Numbered from the stretch's first letter, positions 10,936-25,282 are shown. The stretch: DNA of 64,000 bases from Fremontodendron californicum (GCA_030761205.1 JAULJL010000004.1:39094172-39158171); one strand, 5' to 3'. A program made the numbers and translations. The notes: generated from the letters alone by a model not told the origin.

Positions 10936-13900
10936 TTACAGTATGGTACAACATTGATTGGTTTTCTTAGCCTGCTTGTAGAACATCTGTTTCAATAACC
11001 AAAATTAGGTTCGATGCGAGTTCAACGGTTGTTCAATTGAATTCAGATGATAATATCATGGTGTAATAAAATGGATTTCAAAAGTTACACTCCTCGGGGA
11101 TAAGTGTATAATTGTTACAAGCTATGTTACTCCGACATTTTATTTTCTAAGTACTCGTGTCCGACACCCATGTCCAACACATATTCGGACGAGTATGGGA
11201 GTATGATCCTCCAAATATAAGGAAAAACATAGATAAAATTGAAAATACCGGTGTTGGACACATACCCGTATCCGACATTCACCTCTGAGTCCGAGTAACA
11301 TAGGTCACAAGCCCACCATGTTAAGGACCATTTGAAGACAAAATATGGGCATGCTGACTTGCCACATTGATATCAATTTACAGTGTAGACAACAAAAAGT
11401 TCCGAAAGGACACAAAAAGAACGAGGCAGGAAGGGACAAAGTAAAACTAATGCTAGAATGGCAACTACTAATAAATATGATAAACAACCAATAACCGTGT
11501 GGTCTTTTGATAGAGTGCTAGACTCTTAGTTCCAATGATCAGGGTTCAATCTTTGACAGCCTCAAATACCCAAAAAAAAAAAATAAGATAAACAGGAAAG
11601 AAACAAAGGCCTCTCAAAGAGTTAGATGCATATGCAAATTGGGGAATGCATATGGGATTACATTAAGTCTTGCACATGTACCTGAGATGCCGCACTCAGG
11701 TCCGAACTCTTGTCAACTAAACTGTCCAGCCTTTCACCTCGTGCAAGCACACTATCAATAGTTTTATGCTGCATCAAAGAAATAATCATTTCAATCAATG
11801 AGAGAAGAATAAATAATCAATCACATGCTAACACAACATAATAATTCTTTCCACATTCATCTTCAAGTTACATTTTAAACAGCAAAAGTTTACAGAAAAT
11901 TACGAGACATGAAGAAAATACAAGGAAAGAATTCAGCATAACTAACATAGCCTGCTATTTAAACCATTAGCTAGCGAATATTCCTTTAAAATCCTCAAGT
12001 TGAGAAAATGAACTGATGGCACTCATTAACTGCTTGACGTGCCAAACATATAAAACTATGACACAATCTGTTGATGGATCTGTAATCGATTTCACAAGGA
12101 ATTACAGCCAACCATTAGCAATATTTGCAAGTATGAACTGATTTGAACAAACCGTATGCAAAGAATGGAACCTAAATTCACTTCAGTTGGCAGTAACCAT
12201 AGACCTTTTCTTCTTTTCTAAATAGCCACTTACATGACCTAAACTTACAACACCTCCCTTTCCCTCAAATGACAATAGGCTAAAAGTATAATATCAGCAA
12301 ACTCATTTTGGCACTTTTCCAGTCATTTCCCTGACAAGAATATGGAGGGAACAGTTTAAGAAACCGATAGACTTGCAAATTGTACTCCTATCATCCAACC
12401 CAAAAGGCACAAAACCATTGTTCATAACATCAATCCTAGTTATACAACATCAATGATGACCTTAACTAGTTTGCTATTTATAAACAAATCTATGAAATGT
12501 TATCATTGCATTACAACATTGAAGTGGAAAAAAAAAAAAATCAATCTAAAGCATGTGTTTTGCATATTACAGAATCAACATCCAATATAGGTATGAACTG
12601 CCAACAAAATGATAATTAGAAGCTGAAGATTGCATGGTATGATAGCTGAAAGCTAAAGGGAAAGCACACAAAATTATCAAATCTATGCAACAACAACAGC
12701 GAAATACTTACAAGGATGATTTTAGTTTCATCCAACTCCCTCTGAATTTTCAATAATTTGTCCGCCTCTGCAGGGTCCTAAAGATGGAAGGGGGGTTAGA
12801 AAAGGTTTTTTCAAATATAACTCCTCTAAAGCTCCAATTAACATTATCTTTAAAAAATAGCTTCTGAGATGAATTTGAAAAGTATAATTCCACATCCCGC
12901 ATTAAACCTACAGCAGACATGTAGGAGAAAGAAAACAGATACCTGAAATTTGGTCAAAGCTTCATTCAAATAGGGCCAAGGTTGAGTACTATCAGCTTGC
13001 ACAGTTCTCCATGATTCCCCAAAAATTTTCTGGTATTCATCTAGCACCTGCCAAACATTATCATTTGAAATCTATCAAAGAAACCAAAGAAGATACAAAC
13101 TCACAGATAAATTTCACAACATCAAAGCAAAGAACAAGAAAAAACAGATGCATACAAAATGTGATGATGATATGTGACCCACAGACTCTTGACATCATCT
13201 AAACTCTTAATCCAATATCTTCCTCCACCCATTATCTAGTTATCACTATCAGATGCAAAGAGAAGGGCAACAGAACCTCCATCTATCTATCCACAATACG
13301 AAAAGGATAACCATATCCAACATATGAGCCAAGTAACAAGCACAAACATTATTGAGTTACTAGTGAAAATCAATCAAAACTAATAGTATTTAGAAGAAAA
13401 TTTTAACTGTTATTGATACTTGCCATATAATCTTGAAGCATGGCAGTTCATACGAAAAAGTAGTGTGAACCTTGTAAATTTGTACTTAGAATACTTAATA
13501 CAACTAATGCAAAACAACATTATTGCAGTTAATAAGATTGGATGACATTGAAACTTAAAGCAAATCATAAAACCGAGAAAAATGGAGTTGCAGTTTGTTT
13601 CCTTTACCTGGTTGAGAAGTGAAAAAGCACTTCGAACAGGATAGTGATCATCCATAAATCCCAAGGCAACAAGTCCATTTCTGTTGTAAGCATGTACCTT
13701 GTACTCTACATTAATATAGCCAAACAACAAAATTAGAATTAAAAAAATTACAATCATAATTTCTCATCATAATCAACCAAATCATCTTCTCAAACCTAAA
13801 ATAGAAACGAAGTCCATAAAAATAAAAAGATCACCAATACATATAAGGTCAAATCTTTATTAATCGTGAGAAAACACATCCGAATTACGTTTTTTTACTA

Positions 13901-15387
13901 CTAAAATCGCACTTTTAGAACAGATCAAAAAATTCAAAATATAATACAAGAGAGAATACAAAAGATCCAAACGCAGATGCTGACAACAATATTTGGTCAC
14001 ACTGTTGCATATTTGGTCACACTGACAATAATTGCACAAGGAAGACAGCAGATGCTGCTAATGTTTGGGTTCCTAAGGAAAGTGTCCCTGGATCTAAGAA
14101 TGCAGAGGAAGTAACACAGGATTCTGGTGATAGAAGTAATAAAGTTGATTCAGGTAGCAATAAGGATGGCTCTATTGGAAATTCTAAATACAATAAGGTT
14201 GAACAGGCTTGTAATAAGGATGGTGGTTGCAATAAGGCTGGGAAGGTAGGAAAGTTGGGATGAATAGTAGTAAAGGAGGCATGAAAATAGCAAATGCTGG
14301 ATCATTGAATAGAGTTGCTATACTGAACACATTTTCCCTTAATGACACAGACCAGATTATCCTAAGCCTGGACAGAGCATTGTCAATGGTCAATGGCTGG
14401 ATGATCCTGATCCTGTTGAGCAGAGGGAAGAAGTGATCTTCAACTCACCAAGGAAACCTATGGTAGCAGCAGCAGGAGTTGCAGATTGAATGAAAGCCTT
14501 AAAGAAGAAGAAGAAGAAGAAGAAGAAGAAGAAAAGGCAGATTGCTCAGTTCTTCTTCAAGAATTATCTTTTATGGAGAGTTTAATAACCCTCTAAAGCA
14601 GAAAAGTGTAATGGATAGAATAAGAAGTTTAAAAGTTGAGCTTGTTTGTTTGTTTGAAACAAGGATGAAACAGCGCAAAATGAAAATGTTAGCAATTTTG
14701 GGGTGATTTTTTCAAGGATGGAATATACATCATAACTATTCTGATGCTTAATATAATGGCAGAATATGGTTCTTGCGGAAGGATCAGTTGCAGGTTGACC
14801 TGGCGGCAGTTACTGATCAAAGTATCACTTGCTTTGTTTCCTTTAAATTCTCAAAAATTATGCATTTCAGCAATCTATGGGAGTGATTATGGAACTGAAC
14901 TGAAAGAAGAAAACTTTGGAAGCATCTTCTTGGGTATTTGCAGGGTTCTTTTGCTGATGTTCCTTGGTTATTGGTCAGAGGTTATAATGTAATTGCACAT
15001 CCCTCTGAAAGTTCAGATTTTAAAGGGTATTAACTGCTTCTTGGATAAATAAAATCAATTAATTATCCCAAAAAATATATATCCAAACGTGGTGTTATTT
15101 AATCTAATCGCCATAGATATTAATAATCAACAAAATTAAGAAAGTTAAATCGGGTTGAACAGGAAGGGAAAAGAGTCGGAAAAATCGGACGGACCTTCGT
15201 GCTGGACGGACTGGCGCTGACCGGGAGGGGTACGTTTGGCGACGGTTCGAGAAACAAAGACGATAAACTCCTTGACGCTTGACCTTTGGAAGTAACCGAA
15301 ATGGCTCACATCGGATGCGTTCGCTAAAATTATCGGATCGGATCCTTCCGGGTTGGATTTCAACACCAATAACGATGTGATCTTCAT
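10936..15387 (-). CDS. YKT6: R-SNARE YKT6 (VAMP-like longin SNARE)
   Basis: Six exons join in frame: 15195-15387, 13608-13705, 12943-13047, 12712-12777, 11682-11768 and 10936-10986, giving 199 residues, the standard YKT6 length. The longin domain starts MKITSLLVLKSNPEG and includes HFGYFQRSSVKEFIVF, GFMDDHYPVRSAF and FGESWRTVQ. The SNARE helix runs from DPAEADKLLKIQ to KSSDLSAASQ, with the zero-layer Arg in LARGERLD. The C-terminus NQCCTIL carries the adjacent Cys pair used in the family for palmitoylation and prenylation, so membrane attachment is by lipid rather than by a transmembrane segment. YKT6 acts in ER-Golgi, vacuolar and autophagic membrane fusion. Intron 1 (about 1.5 kb) contains an antisense LINE fragment. 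The very short last exon (51 nt) is easily missed. Confidence 0.95.
11122..11303 (-). repeat. Copy of dispersed ~180-bp fold-back element
   Basis: It begins CTATGTTACTCCGAC and ends GAGTCCGAGTAACATAG, so the termini are inverted repeats. Inside are TGTCCGACACCCATG-like and GGACACATACCCGTATCCG-like sequences. It sits in the YKT6 3' side, between the last two exons. Confidence 0.8.
13985..15072 (+). mobile_element. LINE fragment (L1-type) in YKT6 intron 1
   Basis: Read on the plus strand, 14570-15030 encodes broken pieces of an L1-type endonuclease: NNPLKQK, VMDRIRSLKVELVCLFETR, then AVTDQSITCFVS, AIYGSDYG and AHPSESSDF. The same order occurs in the large LINE at 27.7-28.1 kb (NCPLKQK, CLIETR, VTDQSITCKVS, AIYGKNDG, AHPSESSG). 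A region 5' of it may be ORF1-derived. The tail near 15040-15070 (TTGGATAAATAAAATC...TTATCCCAAAAAA) resembles the 3' end of the full-length LINE. Most of ORF2 is deleted. It lies antisense to YKT6. Confidence 0.8.
14504..14534 (+). repeat. (GAA)n microsatellite
   Basis: About ten AGA/GAA trinucleotides in a row lie inside the LINE fragment of YKT6 intron 1. Confidence 0.9.
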
Positions 15388-16678
15388 CTTTCTCTTCCTC
15401 TCTTAATTTTCCACAAAATAATAATAATAAATTCTATTTCTTTCTTTTTTTCTCTATCTGCGAAAAATCCTTTTTCTTTGTTCGGTTTCGTGTTTAACAG
15501 TTCGTGCCTATGAGATTCGTAAGAGGAAGGGAAGCTAAGCGGAGGGAGATAAGGATCTGGTGAAGTCGAGGCTTTTTTTCGATTCTTTGCAATCGCTTGG
15601 CTGGCTCGCATTTAATACAAAAAGAAAAAGCGGTTGAATGAAGTTTGATACATCACGGCCGTTTATCTGTTTGGTCCTTCTAGAATCTAGTGTTATAGGC
15701 CGTTTGATTTTTCATAGTTTGTATGTACTTTTCAAGCTGGATCCGTTCCGTCCAGTTAAAACCCAACCAACTTAAGAAGCTTCGGCTTGGTTGGCCGGCT
15801 TGGAAGCTAATCGGCATAGCCCAATACAATATTTATTAAGGATTTTTATTTTCACCCATAGTGGATGTACCCAATTCTAGTTGAATATTATTCCTTTACA
15901 AGATTAACAAGGTGATTTATGCTAACTACTTTAGCTTTCACCAAGATTTTATTTTTTCAGTTTGTCATTTGGTTAATTGTTTACATTGGAATAGGAAGAT
16001 TGAACACTGCCAATTTGGAAGGAAATGACTCAAAAATTATTATTCCTTTTTATCACTTTTTTTGTAAACTTGTTTCTCAAGTACAAAAGTAGCTCTCAAC
16101 ACCGTGTTTCAGCCTTCAGGCTTTCCGCACCAATTGCCAAAAAAAAAAAAAAAGGGGACAAAATTGATAAAAATCTACTCAAGCTAGGGTATACAAATAA
16201 TGGTACCAACCATTCATCAATGCCATTGCCATGCCACCTTGTCCACGTGTCTACAGCACATTGGTTAGCACCAATTTTTTCTTCAATCTCTAAAAGCTTT
16301 CACAATGGAAAGCTGTAAGCATCAAAAACAAGTTCATCACCTCTGATGCCTTCAACTTCTACAGAGACCAGAAGAAAGGACCCTGTCAGTTGTCACCAAA
16401 TAATCTGAGCAATACATCTCAATTTGACACTAAATGGGATACTTGCCACCATTTGTGTCTAGTTCAATGTTACAATCTCTAGTATATACACATATAGTAG
16501 AGAGAAAAAAGGTTCGTTATTCGACTATAACTGTGATACATGCTTATCCCTGGAAACCTTATGGTAGCCATTTTGAAAATATATGGCATGACAGAACCTT
16601 TTGGGTTCAATAAATTTAAAGAATCAGGGCTGGTATACCTTGCAACACAGCAAAAAATGTAGGTTACTTATTCCACTA
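15388..16678. other. YKT6 promoter/leader and FIP1 3' flank
   Basis: Positions 15388-15620 are the probable YKT6 5' leader and promoter (minus sense). Positions 15620-16678 hold AT-rich intergenic sequence and the FIP1 3' UTR. No further gene is supported. Confidence 0.55.
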
Positions 16679-19600
16679 TTAGTTGCTGATCCACCTTCGT
16701 TTTCGGGCTGGCCTCTCCTGTTTAATATCTGAATCTGCTGCAGGAGTTTCATTCTTGGCCGAAGGTAGTGCCTCGCTCTCCATCTTCTTTATTGCCACGG
16801 TGTCTGTTTCCCTGGGCATTGGAAGTTTGAACCTCTCGCTTCGCTTCTTCAGCTTCTCAACAGTGTCGAGGTGCCAATCCTCCAATGGTCTTGTATCAAC
16901 ATCCCTGATCTCTGGCTCACCAACAACACCTTTATTGTCAGACAAAGGATGATGATTCTCAGCAGGCTCAACTGGCTTACCGGGTTCATCTGGAATTTTG
17001 TTAGATTTTGAAGATCCCACATTGTTAATCTTCTCAATCTCCTTGAACTTCGAGGAAGCTGATGACTTGCTGTTGATACTGTAATCCCTCTCCTTATGGC
17101 TTGTCCAACGTTCCAATTTGGAGCGCCCTGGTTTTGACTCTTGCTGTTCATCATCTGAAGGTGCATCTTCTCTATGTTTTCTGGAATAGTTATAATGCAC
17201 TGGGTTCTCCTTCTTCTCATCACTTTTCAAGCCCTAACCAAGGCAAAAGGTAATAATAATAATGATAACAACAATGTTAATAGATGAGTTCTGCAGCAGG
17301 GCAATTTCATCATTTAATTGAGAAGGGATGCCATAGTTAACAACCTAACCTAAATTGCAATTGAATACACTGTCTTTATGATGACACAGGAAAAGTCCAA
17401 AAAGTGCTAACCATAGGTGTTAAGTTACTAAGGAATCCTTCCCCTCCAAATCCCCCTGATTTGGAGGGTTTAAAAAAAATGAAAAGTTGAAAGGTCTTCC
17501 CCCATCCCCTTCCCTCAATCCAAACAAAGCCTTAATGCAAATGAATACAATATTAAATTCATACCAAAACAGCAGGACTACAGAATTCACTTTGCAAGCC
17601 TCAAAAATGACAAAGAGGATGACAACCAAATACTATGGTAAAAAAAAGTTACTAAAAAATAAACAGAAATTTCACATCCAACTTCCAAGGTGCCAAGCTT
17701 TATAAACAACAGTAAATTATAAATATTGCTTGCCCAAACTAATTGCATGATCATGGAAATTGGGATGGCATGGTGTGTTCTTGTTGGAGCAGTGTAAAAA
17801 AAATTGAGAAGACAATAGAGCTAATGACCAGGAAGATAAGGTTGATCTCATAGTGAGACTAATGCTACTCGGTAAATCCTCAGCACATGCTTAGGACCAG
17901 AATTTGAAGAAAAAAAAGAAACACTGCTCCCATTAAAGGTGATACCTTAATGACAAATCATATGCTTGGCAAAAGGATTCATGAATTCTGTACTTTTATA
18001 TTACTCTCAATCTAAAAGTAAATGTCTGGGTTACGAGAATTGTGCTGGCAACAACAAACAGTCCTCCAAACTCTTAACAGATATATATTGATTAAAAGAA
18101 GGTGTTTCAAACACATCAATTATCGAGTAATTAAAACCAGAATCTCTAATCTGAAGAAACTGCATCAACTTTCAATAGAAGATTTATCTTTATATAAGCA
18201 TGCACAGTATAGGCTCATTTCCAGAAATTTGCTGCGGGTATTTTTCTCCTTATTACTAAAGAAATATTATGTCCTTGAGTCTATGAAACATACCGTTTCA
18301 TTGTTGTGACCTCTTAAATCTTCTTGACTTCTCCTGGCAGAACCCAAAGTGATTGGATCTCCACCTTCAGATTCTCTAGTCTTCCTAGTGTTTTCTTTAT
18401 GTTTCTTCTCATGCCCCCTTTGGCTATCTGAAGCATTGATAGCATGGTTGCTTGACTTTCCCTGCCCGGATTTTCTCCCGTCATTGCTAAATTTTTGTCC
18501 ACGTGCATACGAATTTTCACGCCCTCTATGGCATGAGAAACTTTCATCATCATTCCGATCCCTTCTCTTCACCTGTTCACTGTGGCGTACTGTCTCTTTG
18601 AGTTGGTAGTCTTTTTCAGAAACTTTATATTCATCCTTTGCCCTGATATGGCCAACCCATGCTTTGTCTTCCGAACCACGGCCACTCCTCACCGTACATC
18701 GTCCTTCTCTCTCCAGTTTTGATAAACTTTTGTCATGGGATTGCTTTAGCCTATGCCATTCATCCCTCTCCAGCTGCTTCTCAACCCTCTCTCTGTGCAA
18801 CCAGACCTCATCTTTCTGCCGAACTGAATGATGTTCATCAAAATTGTCTCTAATTCTTTGTTGCTCATCTCTCTTACGTGGGACTAAAGTTTCATCCCTT
18901 TCTCGCTTTCTGCGATTGCTGCTGGATTCTCTGTGTCCATGCAAGATCTCCTCTTTGTCTGCATGGTCCCTCCTCAGATACTCCTCATCTTTCCTCCTTT
19001 TGCTCTGGTAATCATCTGCTGCTTCATACCTACTCTTCAAATTATCATCTCTTTCCTTATGTCTTGCACTGACATCCTTATCATGATTAACTTTATAACC
19101 ACCATTATCCAACTGTTTTCTAGAAAGTGGATAATCATCTTTGTCACTCCTCTCACTTTCTCGAACCTTAGCCCTGTTCCTAGAACCCATTTCATCATCA
19201 TGCCCTCTCTTCCTTAAGTCCTCAGTTCTACTTTTTCTGCTGTAAAGATCATCTTCTCTCCGTTGCCAAGTTCCATCAGGGTTGTCACGCTCCCTTCGCC
19301 TATCAAAACCCTCTGTTTTAATGTGCAAATTACGTGACAAGCTAGCATCAAAGTCTCTAAGAGGATAAGAATCCTCTCCTGGTTTACCTATCATGTGATT
19401 TCTTTCAATCTCAGGTCTCCCATCACGATCTTTTCTCCGGAAACTCTGATCATGTTCATCAAGATGCTTCTTGACTATCCCAATGCGAGAAGACCGTCCA
19501 CCTTGAACAACTTCCTCCTCAGCACCCTCTTGCCACTTCTGATAATCCCTGCTGCTGCCAGATCTTGCTTTGCTGTTTTCACTACTTCTTGCTGCCCTAG

Positions 19601-22600
19601 AATCCTCATCACCATCAACATCGTGAAGCTTCCGTTGCTCTACTTGAAAATTTATTTTTTCATTTTTCATGGCATTAAGTGAATTCTCATCTTTATGGGT
19701 GTCATTTATCAGCTCATCCTTTTTTATAACAGGGCTTCCATCAGCCGGCTCAAGCTCATCATCAACATCATCCTTACGCTCCATACTTATCTCCCTCGCA
19801 TCTCTAACTAGGAGAGGCGATTTACCATCCATGCTTTCAACAGATTCTTCCTCATGGGCATCACTGAACTTATCCCGTTTACCTTGAATAGGTGTCTCGC
19901 GAGGGGATCTCTCACGTGCTCTTCCCTGTCGATGCCTGCGTGAAGGAGAGGGTTAGTGGCATTTATTCATGCTGGTGTAGTATTACCACCTCAGAAATAA
20001 ACTAAAACATCAAGCTAATGGAAACCATAAAAACAATCAAAGACAATTAAGTAAGAAATTCTTGCTCAAAGTCACAACCAGCCTTTCACACCAACTTGTA
20101 TTTCTCACTTTCAAACTATGAAATGGATCACAAAGGTATGGAACTCATCTATGTAATGGGCTCATCAGAAAACAAAAAGAGTTAATGATAACAGCAACAG
20201 AAATTCCTTTCCCTTCACAGCCAAACATTCTAGAAAGTAATCCATCTGCTTAAAGAAAACAAACCCTGATGAAAACTACTATAGCTAAATATAAGTCAAA
20301 GACGTCAAAAGCATAGTTAAACCTAAGGAGTACAAGTAAAATAGGACAATTTTGATCAGTCAATTATAATAAGGAACCTATGTTACTTGGACTCGGGTGT
20401 GAGTGTCGGACACGGGTATGTGTCCGACACGGGTATTTTCAATTTTTTTCAAGATTTCCATGTATTTGGAAGGTCCTTGGAGGATCATATCCGTGTCAGG
20501 ATATGCATCAGACAAGGGTACTTCAAGAAAAATGAAGAGTCGGAGCAACATAGTAAGGAACTGCTACCAACTTCATCAATTTTCACTATGGCCATCTTGA
20601 TTCGCATTTATTTTTTTTCTCCTTGAGGTAAATAGAAAACTACCGCATCATCATTTTTTATGACTCCCAAAATCCTCCAAGTTCCTTCATCACTTCTCAA
20701 GGCACATGAAAGCATGTATAGTTATACTTCTTAACATAGCAGCTAATGTATCCATTTCACTATATTGAATTATCAGTTTATCACAACTACGTCTAGCATA
20801 TTTTTTCTACTTGAAAGATGCAAGCAGAAAAGTGTACAAATTATAACACACAAAGCAAATGTAGGGTCATATTTGAGGTGGACCACTACTTCACCACTCT
20901 ACTTGAAGTAGCATAGTATCACAAAAAAGCAACAAAATAGATGATATTACACAACTTTATCCACAAGAAATGACAATAAATCAATTCAAGTTCATACCTC
21001 TCATCACGAGGACTACCAAAGTTTCCACTAGGACACATAGGACTCTGACCCCTAGATCCAGGACCATATGGACGTGATGCTTCTACAGGGAAGGGCAAAA
21101 TCTCATCGTCTTCAGGCAAATTACTGTGAACAGAATTGATTGTCCTCTTTCCAACTAGCTCCCTCTTTCGACTATTATAAGCATCTGGAAAACCATCAAA
21201 ATATTCAGTATCTTCTTGTGCAACATCAGCTTCAGATGCAAGATCTCCTATAAGATCCTCCCTTGGCAAATCATCTTCTGTTCGGTCTTCAACACCATTG
21301 CGTGTGGAGGAATCATCGTCTAGAGTATCCTGACAGACAATCTGTTTACACAATTAAGAGTTAAACAATTTTGCATAAGCAACTCATAGATACTAAATAA
21401 GACTTGGGCTAAGTGCAATTGAAACAAGGGTTGACTGCTAACCTCAATAATTGCATCTGAATCACGGATACGAGGTGGCCGAGTATCAATGGAGGGGAGG
21501 CGTTCCCCATAACCTCCCTCCACCTGTATTGCTCTCCCAGTTGGCTGGTACAGTAAATAAAATAAAAATTATCGAACAGAAAGAAATAGCACAACAGGTC
21601 TAGAATACATGGAATTGTTCATCACACTCGTAATAAAACAGTTAGTTAATAGTGGACAGCAAGGGAAGAGAAGATACAGACACAGAGATCAAGCACTTAT
21701 CTTAAGAGTACAAGATAAGTATTTACAGGGAAAATATAAGTATGGTTGAAGAATCTACATCTAACAGGACGGCTTTTATAATTATAATGCATGTACGGTA
21801 AACTAGCAACTGAAGCTTACTAGTGGTGGTCGCATTCGAGCAGTTCCTTTTGTCACGTCATTTTGTCCACCATCTGACTTTCCAAGATTAGCAGCATCAG
21901 CTAGAACCTCTTGCCCAGTTGCTGCTGCCAATTCTGGAGGCAAATCTGGATCATAACCCTAAAAGAAAGCAAGACAATTATAGCAGAACTGCAGAAGTCA
22001 TGCCATCAATCCAAGTACTTAAATGTTAAATGGAAACATTTTTTCAGATATTCATAAGCCCCTAATTACCTGCTCTGTTCGCCCACTTTCATAAACGCGA
22101 ATTTTGCTTTGCATGGTCGTCTCCAAGCGGTGTTGTTCCTACAAGATTTTAAAATCCAACCTTCTTAGACCTTAGTTCCACAAGAACAAAATAAGTTATC
22201 ATTGAAGTTAATAATTACCAGTTGTTTGCAATAATCTTTCCAGCTCTCCTCGTTTAGACCAAAGTTGAAGAAGTCAGAGAGATCAACACCAGGATACTTC
22301 CACGGTTTTTCCTCAAAACTATCAACGTCAACATTGAATATGGTCCTGGAATCACATAAGGATTAATCAAAAATTAGTCACGCAAAACCAAACAATGAAA
22401 AAAGAGTTTGCACATGATACCAGAAGAATGAAACATAGCAAAGTATGACAGAAGTCAAAAGGCATCCTGCAACAAGCAATTTGTCTCCATTTTCAGCTTC
22501 CACAAGCCACAATAAAATGGATTTAGTATAACATGCACAAAATTCACACTATCAACTAACATTAAATAATAAAATAATTAAAAAAATTGAGCAATTACTT

Positions 22601-25282
22601 GTGAGAAGGAAGCGTAAATTCCAGCCCGCCACCAAAACCTCGCCCCGCCATATTGTTACCCCCACCAGGCATTCCAAAACTAGGATGGAAACCTTTTTGC
22701 ATGGGAGGACCAGCTTTCATTCCAGATGGTCTCCAATCACCTCTACCACGACCAGTCATAACACTCATGATTGGACGAACCTGACCTGGGGCTCCTCCAG
22801 GACCACCTGCAGTGGCTCCAGGCATTGGTGCTGCACCAGGTCTTACATACTGCATGTAGCAGAAAATAGATCATAGCATTAATCAGAAATCAAAGTGAGC
22901 AAGCAGCATAAGCCCGTAATAAAAGAAACAGGATGATCATTCAGCAATGCATTTTTTTCTCTTCTGCTATAAAAATTACAGTTTACAACAGACGCTCAGA
23001 CCTGTGACATATATGCAACAAACTTTCCATTGGATAACATATTCAAGACTAAGGTCAACTTTTGCATCATATCACCAAACATTAAGTTTTTAAGTAAAGG
23101 GACTTCTAAATCAAAATTTCTTAAGCTAAATAAAAATAAGAAATCCACTTTATATTTATAGCATGTACCAAGACAATATACAAATCAAGCAACAAGGATA
23201 TCAGATGATACACTGATCATAACATAGAGCTAACAATATAATCAATGTAGCTGGAAGAGGGAATAAGTGGCACATGAACAGCTCATAAGATAATTGACAA
23301 GGTTGCTGCACATACACGTGCAACCAAAATGTCAATTACAAGAACAAATCTCAAGATGGAAATAACTTAAACTCTGTGATATAACCCATGTAATCAACTG
23401 CTATTTGAAAATGGTTTGGAACAAGTATGAAGAGAAGCGTATTTTCAGCAAAAGTTAGCAGTTGATCTCGCATTTCAAGAAACAGAAAACATTTTGTGCG
23501 TTCAATTTGCACAGTATAAATATAATGTTACTCTGTAAAGTTTCATCTCTTTTAACAATAGAATATTTGCACTGTTCTTTGCAGAAGTTTCTGGATTTGC
23601 TCTTAAGCACAAATTACTTGACGGACATATAAACAAATAGTTCTGAACGTAACTTTTCATCTTCAACAGCTCCTACTGAGTCCTACGGATAATTATTGGT
23701 GTAGGAGACATGTGAAAGATCAACGGACATATTTTCACATATTGCATCAAAAAACACATTAACTGTAGTTGCAGATGTGTACCTCGTCTTCAAAGGGTTT
23801 CCTATTGAAACCATTAACTAATGTGCCCCAAAACATTCGAAAATCAAAACTTATGACCAAAACCTTTTTTTTAATATTGTCACGGTCAAGTTTTGGATCA
23901 GAAGAAAGATGAATCAAATAACCCTTTCTTATAACTTACAAGTCAGTATTGCATCAGCCAACAATACGTGGAAAATTTTTGACCCCCCTTCTAAGTGAGA
24001 TTTCGAGTGAAGCAGTAACACTCTCATGTTAATATTGATATACTTACTTCAGAGCCTACCACGAGCACCATCAGAGGCTAGCCAAACAGACCGAAGGTTT
24101 ATTTTACGGATAAACATAATGATTTGTGAGCGCGTATGATCTTCAATATTCACATATAATATCAATACAAATAACATCACGATATAATCTCCACTCAAAT
24201 CTTCGCCACTTGGCCACAAAACGAAGGAAAAAAAAATACAACTTTTATATATCATTTCATTCTGTACAAAGTTTACAGACGAATAACTATACTAAATCCT
24301 AATCATTCATCAAACAATTGGGGCATATGACAAACAAAAACCCCATTTTTGTCCAAATGTTTCCAAATTGTTTGATTCAACAACAACAGCATCAACATGT
24401 TAACACACTGACCTTAAACTGAGAATGAAACGGATGGTACCCATGATTGCTGTACCCAATTTTTGGCGCAACCACGCTTCCTCCTCCACTGCCAGCGCCG
24501 CCAAGCTTCCCTGCTTCTCCCCCTTCTTTCCTCTCCCCATCCGCCGCCTGCCCTCCTTCTTCACCCCATTCCTGCTCCTCCATCCGTTGGTTTGCATCTC
24601 CATCAGCCACTATCACAAGCGGGTCCCCATCTTCGTCGTCATCGTCATCTTCCCCTATCATTCCTCCTCTTTCCATAGTCATCGGGCCGTGGTTGTTGTC
24701 GTTTAACACTATCTGTAAATCATCTTCACTGTCACTATCACAATCATCCCCTTCTTCATCGGCTTCCGCTTCAGCGCCTCGAATTCCATTATCGCTTCCG
24801 TTATTATTCCATCCAGAATCTTCCTGGCGAACCGATTCGATTAAACCCGGGAATATCGGGTCATTTGAGCCAATATCCTCAATTCCATTACTACCCCCTT
24901 CTTCAATATCAAATTTAACGTCTTGGACATCGGCAAGTTCCTGTTTAGAATCCAAAACCATTGGTCCGGGAGCTGAATCGCGGTTAGGGATCGAATCCGG
25001 AGCTGCAGCAGAAGCAACAGCAGCAACAGGAGGAGGAGGATATTTAAAGGGAGCTAGGGTTTGGGTGGCGGGAATTGAACGTGAAGCTCCGAAGAGGGTG
25101 TTTTCATCGTCTTGGGATTGAAGGTTGAGATCGATCGGACGGTGTAGATGTGCGGGTGAAGGGGAAGGCCGGTGTGGTTGCGGAGCAGCGGATGACGACG
25201 ACGACGTCGTCGTCGTGGAGGTTGATGAGAAGGGCCTAAGAACGTCCGAGTACAGATCTCCGAACTCATCGTCATCTTCCAT
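16679..25282 (-). CDS. FIP1: FIP1-like pre-mRNA 3'-end processing factor (CPSF component)
   Basis: Nine exons join in frame: 24413-25282, 22599-22849, 22219-22345, 22070-22138, 21821-21958, 21443-21544, 20998-21341, 18294-19935 and 16679-17233, about 1365 residues. The N-terminus MEDDDEFGDLYSDVL is followed by a Ser/Pro-rich and very acidic region, then a Gly/Met/Arg-rich stretch. The FIP1 motif is at about residues 391-415 (YPGVDLSDFFNFGLNEESWK). The rest is a long Arg/Asp/Glu/Lys/Ser-rich low-complexity tail ending in a basic patch (RPARKRRWISN). This is the architecture of the long plant FIP1 (FIPS5 type). FIP1 bridges poly(A) polymerase and CPSF subunits in nuclear cleavage and polyadenylation. 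The tail looks disordered and RNA-binding. Intron 1 is long (about 1.6 kb). The gene appears intact. Confidence 0.94.
20378..20553 (+). repeat. Copy of dispersed ~180-bp fold-back element in a FIP1 intron
   Basis: It begins CTATGTTACTTGGACTCGGG and ends GAAGAGTCGGAGCAACATAG, with TGTCGGACACGGGTATG and its inverted match inside. It is one of the best-preserved copies in the window. Confidence 0.85.

Noticed and set aside
14744..14992. Plus-strand ORF in YKT6 intron 1 as a gene
   Set aside because: It is part of a decayed LINE endonuclease region, as shown by shared motifs with the full LINE.
18267..19832. A separate minus-strand gene starting at Met 19832
   Set aside because: The frame is exon 8 of FIP1. 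The true exon begins at an acceptor (19935) and ends at a donor (18294), continuing in phase to both sides.
24447..25121. Plus-strand 224-codon ORF at 24447-25121
   Set aside because: It is antisense to FIP1 exon 1, Ser/Pro-rich only because of the codon composition of the opposite strand.
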